5,859 nt of DNA from assembly GCA_023135215.1 (NCBI GenBank), contig JAGLTP010000663.1, positions 1 through 5,859 on the forward strand. Direction: 5' to 3'. The notes under the pieces are model-generated. The model made no database searches. It had not been told where the DNA came from and saw nothing but the letters and a program-made list of their open reading frames with translations. Position numbers and translations under genes: made by a program. Below are positions 1 through 5,859 of the stretch, piece after piece; positions within the stretch are counted from its first letter, which is position 1, and the number at the start of each line of letters is the position of its first letter. This DNA comes from Candidatus Heimdallarchaeota archaeon. GTDB taxonomy: Archaea; Asgardarchaeota; Heimdallarchaeia; Heimdallarchaeales; Heimdallarchaeaceae.

Positions 1-1914
1 TTTACTGGTGAAGTCAGTAGAGCGTTAAGAGGAAGTGATGGAGTAGTATTATTAGTTGATGCTCTCGAAGGAGTTATGACCCAAACAGAAACAAACATTA
101 GACTTAGTATAGGTGAAATGTGCAAACCTGTTTTGTTCATAAATAAAGTGGATAGACTCATTTCCGAATTAAGATTAGCGCCAGGAGATGTCTTCGCAAG
201 AATAGACACAATTATTTCAGGTGTTAACAAACTAATCAGAGATAATGCTCCAGAAGAATTAAGAAAACAATGGCAAGTTTCCTTTAAAGATGGCTCTGTT
301 GCAGTTGGAAGTGCTAAAGACGGTTGGGCATTCAATATGTCAACACTTCAAAAATTGCAGATAAAACCACAGGATATTTTCGCAAAATATGAAACAAATG
401 ATAAAACTTGGTTAAAAGAGAATTTACCATTAGAAGAACCAATTTTACAAATGGTAATCGAACATTTACCAAATCCAGTAGATGGCCAAAAATTAAAAAT
501 TCCAGCTATTTGGGATGGAGATTTAGATAGCCCTGAAGGACAAGCACTAGTTAATTGTGACAGAGATGGTCCATTAATGGGTATGATTACCAAAATTTTC
601 ATTGAACCAAAATCCAAAAGACCTACATTAATTGGTCGAGTCTTTTCAGGTACTTTAAAGAGTTCTGATACTCTTTACTTAATCGGAAAGAAAACCTCAA
701 GTAGAATCAAGAGACTTGGAGTAATGGAAATTACGGATATACTTGACGTAGAGGAAGTACCAGCAGGAAACTTATTTGCAATTTATGGTTTTATTACACC
801 TGCAGGGGAAACTTTCGTTAGAGAGGGTGATGAAGGCAAACTAAAACCCTTCGAAGACATTTCTTATGTTGCTGAACCAGTGGTCAGCAGAACAATTAAG
901 CCAAAAAATCCACAAGATATTGCAAAGCTTGGTGAAGTTGTTTCTAAATGGATTATGGCTGATCCAACTGCTACTTTTAGACACGATGAAGAATCCAAAA
1001 CATACGTTCTTTCTGGAATAGATCCTCTGCAAATAGAAATCCTAGTTACACGTATTAGTGATCAAGTTGAAATAGAAGTAAGTGATCCAATTATAGTTTA
1101 CAGAGAGCTTCCTTCAAAAACAGGACTTAGTGTGCACACCAAATCTCCCAATGGTCATAACAGATTAATTGTAAATATCGATCCTTTAAACGATGAAACA
1201 GTTAATCTGATCAAATCCGGTAAAGTGCATAATGACCAAGATCGAAGAGAACGTGCTATGATGCTTCAACAAGAAGGTGGTTGGGAAGCTAAGCGTGCAA
1301 GAAGAATTTGGTATGTTAAAGATACAAATATTTTAGTTGATGCAACTACTGGTGTGCAAAGATTGGATAATATTAAAGCATATATAATTCAAATCTTCCA
1401 CAATTTTTGTGAAGGTGCAACCTTAGCAAAAGAACCTCTAATGGCATCAAAATTTGTTATCACAGATGCTAAGGTTCACGTAGATCCAGCACACACAGGT
1501 TATACAGAAATTATGCAGATGAGTTTAGCAGCTTTTCACACAACATTCCTAACAAGTGAACCTCACCTCTTAGAACCTATGCTTATCATAGACATCAAAG
1601 TTCCTTCAGATTATGTTGGTAACATGACTAAAATTATTACTCAACACAGAGGAATAGTTCTAGATATGATTCAGGAAGGAGAAAATACACGAATACGTGG
1701 TAAAGTTCCAACTGCGGAAACTATAGATCTCGCTGATGAAATAAGAGGAAACAGTTCTGGAAGAGCTTTCTTCGGATATGAATTCACAGGTTTTGAGAGA
1801 GTACCAAAAAACCTTGAAGGAGAAACAATCGAAAGCATTCGAGTTCGTAAGGAATTATCAGCAGGAGTACCAGATGTCTCAAACTGGGAACGTTTCATTT
1901 ACAAGAGAACATAA
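1..1914 (+). CDS. fusA: Archaeal elongation factor 2-like translational GTPase, 5'-partial, probable divergent paralogue
   Basis: EF-2 is the cytoplasmic GTPase that moves tRNA and mRNA through the ribosome after peptide transfer. The frame is open from base 1 (FTGEVSRALRGSDG, which normally follows the G3 motif DxPGHxD), so about 90-95 N-terminal residues with P-loop, switch I and G3 are missing. The ATG at 76 is internal. Visible in order: G4 motif NKVD (bases 142-153), G5 GSA (307-315), beta-barrel domain II (about 430-830), domain III (about 860-1100), domain IV (about 1300-1560) and domain V (about 1560-1830), ending in TAA. The 637 visible residues agree with a family length near 730. 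Oddities: the histidine aligned with the diphthamide site (codon 1492-1494) is present, but its loop reads AHTGYTEI instead of the usual HRGxxQ. The domain III motif SGMGELHLEI reads SGIDPLQIEI, and the C-terminus is atypical. The frame is intact, so this is not a decayed gene. Membership of the EF-2 family is certain; a canonical translocase role is doubtful and paralogue status is inferred. Confidence 0.93.
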   Translation, partial: FTGEVSRALRGSDGVVLLVDALEGVMTQTETNIRLSIGEMCKPVLFINKVDRLISELRLAPGDVFARIDTIISGVNKLIRDNAPEELRKQWQVSFKDGSVAVGSAKDGWAFNMSTLQKLQIKPQDIFAKYETNDKTWLKENLPLEEPILQMVIEHLPNPVDGQKLKIPAIWDGDLDSPEGQALVNCDRDGPLMGMITKIFIEPKSKRPTLIGRVFSGTLKSSDTLYLIGKKTSSRIKRLGVMEITDILDVEEVPAGNLFAIYGFITPAGETFVREGDEGKLKPFEDISYVAEPVVSRTIKPKNPQDIAKLGEVVSKWIMADPTATFRHDEESKTYVLSGIDPLQIEILVTRISDQVEIEVSDPIIVYRELPSKTGLSVHTKSPNGHNRLIVNIDPLNDETVNLIKSGKVHNDQDRRERAMMLQQEGGWEAKRARRIWYVKDTNILVDATTGVQRLDNIKAYIIQIFHNFCEGATLAKEPLMASKFVITDAKVHVDPAHTGYTEIMQMSLAAFHTTFLTSEPHLLEPMLIIDIKVPSDYVGNMTKIITQHRGIVLDMIQEGENTRIRGKVPTAETIDLADEIRGNSSGRAFFGYEFTGFERVPKNLEGETIESIRVRKELSAGVPDVSNWERFIYKRT

Positions 1915-1924
1915 AATTCTCTTC

Positions 1925-1952
1925 ATTCTTTTATTTTTATTCCTTTAATTTT
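1925..1952 (+). terminator. T-rich terminator downstream of the EF-2-like gene
   Basis: Eleven bases after the EF-2 stop codon the + strand becomes strongly T-rich, with runs of four and five T broken by single A or C bases. A further T6 follows at 1971-1976. Archaeal RNA polymerase commonly stops at such oligo-T tracts without needing a hairpin. An imperfect inverted repeat (TCTTCATTC at 1920-1928 against GAGTGAAGA at 1960-1968, one G-U pair) could add a stem. The convergent layout makes a terminator expected here, but the exact end point is inferred. Confidence 0.5.
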
Positions 1953-1982
1953 AAAAAATGAGTGAAGATATTTTTTATCTTC
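1953..1982 (-). terminator. Hairpin plus T6 tract ending the moxR-DUF58 operon
   Basis: Read on the - strand, a perfect 7-bp inverted repeat (GAAGATA / TATCTTC, loop of five A) starts a few bases after the stop codon of the membrane protein gene. Five bases later comes a run of six T (bases 1958-1953). Hairpin and T-run are seen directly; the terminator function is inferred. The stem is AT-rich and would be weak alone, but the T tract fits archaeal termination. Confidence 0.5.
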
Positions 1983-1985
1983 GTT

Positions 1986-3479
1986 TTATTCTTCGAATTC
2001 TGCAGTTAGTTCTTCATAGAATATATCTTCTTCAGTGATAGGAGTTAATCCACCTTCTGTAATTATTCCAGGTCGGTCTTCTTCAACATATTGAATTTCC
2101 TCAAGAAGTGGGTCTAGTTCCTCTTCGAATCTTGAAGAAAATCTCTCTTGGATGTATCCTACCAGAGAGGTTAACAAAAGTATGAAAATGACTATGGGAA
2201 TTAATAAAAGAACAACACCTTCTGGTTCTAGCATTTCCAATGAATTGTAAATTGATGGAGGATATCTTAGAACGAAAAGCAATATATCAGGATTAAGAAT
2301 TGCGTATAGGCCTGCAAGCATTATACCTACGCGGAAAATCACAGAAACTAAAACATAAACCAAGGTCATTAATGGCTTGACGGCAATTGAAGCTCCGACC
2401 AACTTATCGTCAACTTGAGCATCGCTATGTACTAAGCCATCATGATATCTCTGTAATCTTGAGGTAAGTTTGTCTCTTTGTCCACCAGGTTTAGCGAACA
2501 AAGAATCAGATGCTTTCTCTATGAAATAGGTCATACCAGCTAAACCAAATCTTCTTGCAATACTGCTCCCTGCTCCACCTATTGAAAGGGAAGCTTTCTT
2601 TTCTTCTTCCTCCCCTTCCACTGTTTGTATTGTTTCTTCTTCTGCTCCAGTTATTCCTAATCTAAATTCTCGTAAGCGATCCAGAGCTCTTAAAACCCTT
2701 TGTTGTCTGCTTTGAGTAGGATTTAAAATTTGCGAGATATAGGATATCTGTAAAGATACTTCAAGAAATAGATAAGACGCAAGAGCTATTAAGACAACTT
2801 GATTTGAAAACAATTCTCCTATTCTATTTGTTGGAGAAAATGAGAAAGAATTTCCTTGTAATAATAATTGAACACTTCCATAGAATACAACAAATTGAAT
2901 GCATATGAATGCACTAGCAGCAGAACGCATATCCGCTCGCATAAGAAAAGCTAGGATGGAAGCTCCAAAAAGAATTATTACCAACATGAGAATGGACGCT
3001 CTATTAGCAGCTTTTAATGGTTGAAGCGTTTCATTATTGAAGAGATTAACAAAGGGTCCGAAAAGATTAGTTGCTTCTCCACCAAAGAATTCTGAAGGAG
3101 AAATTCCTCCAGGGGGATTTATTCCACCAAACAAATCTTCTGATATAAAAGCACGAAGCCCTAGCATCACCGCTGGTCCATCAGTAGTTTGAAGAAGTAG
3201 AAGAAGCATCAGAGGTAGAGAGAAGAATATAATTACAATGATTTCAAAAAATACAAAAACAAATGTTAAAGAATCAAAAAGATATCCTTCTGGAAATTTT
3301 TCAATGTTTCCAAAATCAATAAGATTATACAATTGAACGATTACCCAAGCTGCAATGCCTAAAGCAACTAGTCTCCCCACTACATGTGTTACTAATGTTT
3401 GATATCTTGTACCACGAATACGACGTTGTACACCTCGTATTCCAAGGTCAATAAATCTTGTATCGGCTAAAGATTCCAT
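1986..3479 (-). CDS. Unrecognised polytopic membrane protein, third gene of the MoxR-DUF58 operon
   Basis: I do not recognise this family. Counting from the ATG at 3479 (497 residues), a basic N-terminus (RGVQRRIRG) precedes hydrophobic segments near residues 34-54, 68-96, 161-180, 188-208, 226-247, 366-394 and 421-442. A Gly/Pro-rich stretch (about 117-134) lies between segments 2 and 3. A long charged region (about 250-365) contains a Glu-rich patch near 280-295 and basic stretches around it. The C-terminal 50 residues are strongly acidic and should be cytoplasmic. No signal peptide, transglutaminase triad or vWA motif is visible. Start choice: in-frame GTG 3491, ATG 3488, ATG 3485 and ATG 3479 are all possible. 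A GGTGAT ribosome site at 3492-3487 is properly spaced only for 3479. The gene overlaps or abuts the DUF58 stop codon (TGA 3490-3488), implying translational coupling. Its position suggests a partner or client of the MoxR/DUF58 pair; that role is inferred. Confidence 0.85.
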   Translation of the reverse strand: MESLADTRFIDLGIRGVQRRIRGTRYQTLVTHVVGRLVALGIAAWVIVQLYNLIDFGNIEKFPEGYLFDSLTFVFVFFEIIVIIFFSLPLMLLLLLQTTDGPAVMLGLRAFISEDLFGGINPPGGISPSEFFGGEATNLFGPFVNLFNNETLQPLKAANRASILMLVIILFGASILAFLMRADMRSAASAFICIQFVVFYGSVQLLLQGNSFSFSPTNRIGELFSNQVVLIALASYLFLEVSLQISYISQILNPTQSRQQRVLRALDRLREFRLGITGAEEETIQTVEGEEEEKKASLSIGGAGSSIARRFGLAGMTYFIEKASDSLFAKPGGQRDKLTSRLQRYHDGLVHSDAQVDDKLVGASIAVKPLMTLVYVLVSVIFRVGIMLAGLYAILNPDILLFVLRYPPSIYNSLEMLEPEGVVLLLIPIVIFILLLTSLVGYIQERFSSRFEEELDPLLEEIQYVEEDRPGIITEGGLTPITEEDIFYEELTAEFEE

Positions 3480-3486
3480 ATTCATC

Positions 3487-3492
3487 ATCACC
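3487..3492 (-). promoter_or_regulatory. Ribosome binding site GGTGAT that decides the start of the membrane protein gene
   Basis: GGTGAT on the - strand pairs with the archaeal 16S rRNA 3' end (AUCACCUCC). It overlaps the DUF58 stop codon and sits 7 bases before the ATG at 3479. That spacing matches the site ahead of the DUF58 gene, whereas the upstream GTG 3491 and ATG 3488 would lie inside the site. It therefore favours the shorter N-terminus MESLADTR. Confidence 0.6.
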
Positions 3493-4942
3493 CTTGTCTT
3501 TGCATTCTATTAAATTGAGCCATTATTGTTGGTAAGAAATCATCTGGTCCAACAGAGACCGATGTTGAATCGTATCGTCGAAGCAATTTAAACATGTTTT
3601 GTCTTTCTCCTAGTTGTTTCTCAACCATTGCATGCCCAATCATTTGCTCTACTGGTGAAAGCTGTTGAGAGACGATTTCAAACCAGGGTCCAAATGGGGA
3701 AATTACTGTGATATTGTGTTTTCTTGCACGAGCTCTTCGAACAGCATTAATAACCTTTTGAGGATTAGATTCAAGATCTGAAATAACTACTATGTAAGCA
3801 GCACGCTTGACACGTTGAAGAACATATTCTATAGCTACTTCCATATCAGCTTCTCCTTGAGGTTTTGCATGAGCAAGCGCTTCCAGAAATGAGAAAAGAC
3901 GAGATCGAACAGAGGTCATATCTACCCAGTTCCTTATCTCATCATCATAAATACATAGTCCAACTATATCGCTTTTTTCAAAAGCAAGATGTATCATAAG
4001 AACAGCACTTCGGATAGCATATTCTAGTTTGGTATTTCGTGGGAGACCAGCACCCATACTTGCAGATGAATCTAGAAGAATTACAACTCGAATGTTTTCT
4101 TCAGATTCATATTCCCGCACCATCATTTTGCCTGATCTAGAAAATGCTTTCCAATCAATGAACTTGAAAGCATCACCTGTTTGATATTGTCTGATACCCC
4201 AGAAATCCGTTCCCATCCCCCTTATTTTCGTTCTGTGGAAGCCAAACAATACTCCTAGTTGTCTTTTCCTTCCTATCATCTCTAGTTTCTTTACATCTTC
4301 ATAGCTTGGGTATACTAAAATTTCTGTTTTTGTTTTTATTTCCCCTTCTGTTGCATAGAAACCCATTCTATCTCGGATAATTACTTTAGTTGGTCCGATT
4401 TCAAACAATCCTCTAATTGGAATACGGACAACATAACCATAACTTACACTTTGTCTCGGATTCAATTGTGTCACAATGAAGTTTTCTCCTAATACCAAGT
4501 CGAAAACTTCAGGAATAGCATCATATATTTCCACCGTAGGTAACTGGTTAACGGATCTGTTTCGCGCAGTCACTTCTATATACATATAGTCTCCAGCGAA
4601 AGCTTTAGGTTTTGAAACTCTTCTCCTAATCTCTATTGATTTAGGATTTGCTCCTAGTCTGTAAAATGGTAATCCTAAAAGCACTGAAAATATTAGCATA
4701 ACGCCGCCAATTATAAAGAACCATATTAGGGTCCCTTGTCTGTCCATATAGAAATGAAGGAAATCCATCACACCAAACCCTCCTGTAGGTTCAGTTTCAC
4801 CTGGTACTGTCGAATTTGGTTGTGGACTGAAACCAAATGAATCGAACATGACATTTAGTGATAGATACCCTGCTAATGCAAAGCCTACGCTAATCATTAT
4901 CACTCCAGCAAAGACTAGCCAACCACCTCGGCGTGTGAACAA
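3488..4942 (-). CDS. DUF58 family protein, membrane-anchored, with vWA-like domain
   Basis: DUF58 proteins are membrane-anchored partners of MoxR ATPases and carry a von Willebrand A-like metal-binding fold. The 484 residues fit the larger archaeal members. A short basic start (FTRRGG) precedes membrane segments at about 8-31 and 71-93, with a roughly 40-residue Gly/Pro/Thr-containing loop between them, probably outside the cell. A beta-rich domain follows (about 105-215). The DUF58 signature is at 243-280 (GTDFWGIRQYQTGD, FIDWKAFSRSGKMMVREYE). The MIDAS motif DSSAS is at 291-295 and a second acidic strand, VVISDLES, at 385-392. The third MIDAS position, usually Thr, appears to be Ala365. The start is TTG: an in-frame TGA lies three codons upstream, AGGTGA sits 6 bases before the TTG, and the next starts (GTG codon 14, ATG codon 16) would cut into the first membrane segment. 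The gene lies 23 bases after moxR and its stop overlaps the start region of the next gene, so co-transcription is very likely. Confidence 0.93.
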   Translation of the reverse strand: MFTRRGGWLVFAGVIMISVGFALAGYLSLNVMFDSFGFSPQPNSTVPGETEPTGGFGVMDFLHFYMDRQGTLIWFFIIGGVMLIFSVLLGLPFYRLGANPKSIEIRRRVSKPKAFAGDYMYIEVTARNRSVNQLPTVEIYDAIPEVFDLVLGENFIVTQLNPRQSVSYGYVVRIPIRGLFEIGPTKVIIRDRMGFYATEGEIKTKTEILVYPSYEDVKKLEMIGRKRQLGVLFGFHRTKIRGMGTDFWGIRQYQTGDAFKFIDWKAFSRSGKMMVREYESEENIRVVILLDSSASMGAGLPRNTKLEYAIRSAVLMIHLAFEKSDIVGLCIYDDEIRNWVDMTSVRSRLFSFLEALAHAKPQGEADMEVAIEYVLQRVKRAAYIVVISDLESNPQKVINAVRRARARKHNITVISPFGPWFEIVSQQLSPVEQMIGHAMVEKQLGERQNMFKLLRRYDSTSVSVGPDDFLPTIMAQFNRMQRQG

Positions 4943-4948
4943 ATTTTT

Positions 4949-4954
4949 TCACCT
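4949..4954 (-). promoter_or_regulatory. Ribosome binding site AGGTGA for the TTG-started DUF58 gene
   Basis: AGGTGA on the - strand lies in the 23-base gap after the moxR stop codon and 6 bases before the TTG at 4942. It complements the archaeal 16S rRNA 3' end. Together with an in-frame TGA inside the site itself (4951-4949), it fixes TTG as the start codon. Confidence 0.75.
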
Positions 4955-4965
4955 ATTCAGTTTCA

Positions 4966-5859
4966 TTATACTGGTACTTCTTGATTTCTAAGGATTTCAT
5001 TAACAATAATTGTACCTGTTGTTCCTTCTAGCTCAGCTTCAGGTTTCATCATTAACCTATGAGCTGTGGCAACTCTTGAGACTCTCTTAACATCATCTGG
5101 AATAACATAATCTCGTCCTCGCATTGAAGCAACAGCTTTTGCTGCACTTAAGAGAGCAATGCTGCATCTTGGGCTTCCACCAAGCATCAATCGGGGATCA
5201 GTTCTAGTTGCTACGACTATGTCTTTAATATACACCATGATATCTTCATGAACGAATATTTTTGTTTCAACTGTCTCTTTCATTTTGTTAATTGTCATTG
5301 GAGTTGTTACTCTTCTAACAGTTTGTCTGATTTGTTTGTGCTTCAGTCTGATAATATCCATTTCTTCTTCAGGTGTAGGTAAATCAACTAGAAGCTTAAA
5401 CATAAATCTGTCTACTTGAGCTTCTGGGAGAGGATATGTACCTTCTTGTTCGATTGGGTTTTGTGTAGCAATGACGAGGAATGGATCATCAAGTATGAAG
5501 GTAGTTCCTTCTACTGTTACTTGTTTCTCAGCCATAGCTTCTAACAATGCTGCTTGAGTCTTTGGAGGACTTCTGTTGATTTCGTCTGCTAGTAGGATGT
5601 TAGTGAATATTGGACCCTTTCTCATTTTGAAAGTTCCTGCTTTGGGATCATAGATGGTTGTACCAACTACATCTGATGGCAAGAGATCAGGAGTAAACTG
5701 TACTCTTTTGAACTCACAACCAAGTGTTTGAGAAAAGGTTTTAGCCATTATAGTTTTAGCAATTCCTGGAACACCTTCTAGTAAGCAATGTCCACCTGCA
5801 AGGAGAGCAATGAACATGTCCTCTAAAACGTCGATTTTTCCGATTATAACTCGTTTAAT
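4966..5859 (-). CDS. moxR: MoxR-family AAA+ ATPase, start outside the window
   Basis: MoxR ATPases are AAA+ chaperone-like enzymes that use ATP to assemble or activate protein complexes, usually with a vWA/DUF58 partner encoded next to them. The frame is open to the right edge. Upstream of the ATG at 5817 it reads [14 protein letters not shown], matching the conserved helix before Walker A (usual pattern V-x-G plus hydrophobic helix). That ATG is therefore internal and only about 10-25 residues should be missing. In the 297 visible residues: Walker A GVPGIAKT (29-36), Walker B LLADEIN (89-95), sensor 1 ATQN (131-134), the Pro-Glu-Ala-Gln-Val-Asp-Arg-Phe segment with the likely arginine finger (about 145-152), and sensor 2 GGSPR (227-231) in the lid domain. 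It ends in TAA. No membrane segment is present, so it is cytoplasmic. All ATPase motifs are intact. It is the first visible gene of the operon; its promoter lies outside the window. The family assignment is secure; the client is unknown, with the membrane protein at the end of the operon a candidate. Confidence 0.95.
   Translation of the reverse strand: MKRVIIGKIDVLEDMFIALLAGGHCLLEGVPGIAKTIMAKTFSQTLGCEFKRVQFTPDLLPSDVVGTTIYDPKAGTFKMRKGPIFTNILLADEINRSPPKTQAALLEAMAEKQVTVEGTTFILDDPFLVIATQNPIEQEGTYPLPEAQVDRFMFKLLVDLPTPEEEMDIIRLKHKQIRQTVRRVTTPMTINKMKETVETKIFVHEDIMVYIKDIVVATRTDPRLMLGGSPRCSIALLSAAKAVASMRGRDYVIPDDVKRVSRVATAHRLMMKPEAELEGTTGTIIVNEILRNQEVPV

Noticed and set aside
76..78. ATG at 76 as the true start of the EF-2-like gene
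   Set aside because: The frame is open to base 1 and the 25 codons before it encode conserved GTPase sequence (VVLLVDALEGV), so the gene is cut by the window edge.
348..1898. Three antisense open frames (348-617, 841-1032, 1671-1898 on the - strand) inside the EF-2-like gene
   Set aside because: They are short, lie fully inside a clearly conserved gene, and show no recognisable domain or ribosome site.
1..1914. Bacterial EF-G, or a TetM-like ribosome protection protein
   Set aside because: Motifs such as IPxIWxGDLDS, NCDxxGP and SGTLKSSD, with the domain order, are those of archaeal/eukaryotic EF-2.
1..1914. EF-2 pseudogene
   Set aside because: The frame is uninterrupted over 637 codons and domain II, G4 and G5 motifs are well preserved; the changes sit in specific functional loops.
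1915..1985. Promoter (TATA-like AT-rich boxes) in the spacer
   Set aside because: Both neighbouring genes end here, so no gene would be served; the AT-richness is better explained by termination.
1986..3479. Transglutaminase-like (TgpA/DUF4129) third partner of the MoxR operon
   Set aside because: No Cys-His-Asp triad or typical transglutaminase spacing is visible, and the protein has almost no cysteine.
5815..5817. ATG at 5817 as the MoxR start
   Set aside because: The 14 codons upstream stay open to the window edge and encode the conserved region preceding Walker A.

Overview
The window comes from an archaeon with an AT-rich genome. The evidence is a large 5'-truncated gene for an archaeal/eukaryotic-type elongation factor 2 (EF-2), Shine-Dalgarno sites of the AGGTGA/GGTGAT type, a TTG start, and T-run-rich gene ends. 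EF-2 of this type rules out a bacterium. A divergent EF-2 paralogue is known mainly from archaea that lack diphthamide synthesis (Asgard lineages, Korarchaeota, Geoarchaeota), so one of these is my best guess. The four genes alone do not settle the lineage.

Layout: bases 1-1914 on the + strand hold the EF-2-like gene. It is cut by the window edge just after the G3 (DxPGH) region and is otherwise intact. Bases 1915-1985 are a short AT-rich convergent spacer with T-runs and nested inverted repeats, and it probably terminates transcription from both sides. Bases 1986-5859 on the - strand hold one tight three-gene operon. It is transcribed from the right edge leftward: a MoxR-family AAA+ ATPase (its first residues lie outside the window), a DUF58/von Willebrand A-like membrane-anchored protein, and a polytopic membrane protein of about 497 residues that I do not recognise. 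The first two genes are 23 bases apart. The last two overlap and are probably translationally coupled.

MoxR and DUF58 proteins form a well-known pair. The ATPase is thought to act as a chaperone, and the vWA-like partner binds metal and/or client proteins at the membrane. The third member is often a transglutaminase-like or BatA-like protein. Here it is instead a membrane protein with several hydrophobic segments, a Glu-rich cytoplasmic loop and a very acidic C-terminal tail, so it is a candidate client or new component of the system.

Two points deserve most attention. The EF-2 keeps the histidine that would be modified to diphthamide but has lost the residues around it, along with other nearly invariant motifs, so it looks like a specialised paralogue rather than the housekeeping translocase. 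The second point is the unrecognised membrane protein coupled to MoxR-DUF58. No promoter of either transcription unit lies inside the window, and I see no RNA genes, mobile elements, CRISPR arrays or long repeats.
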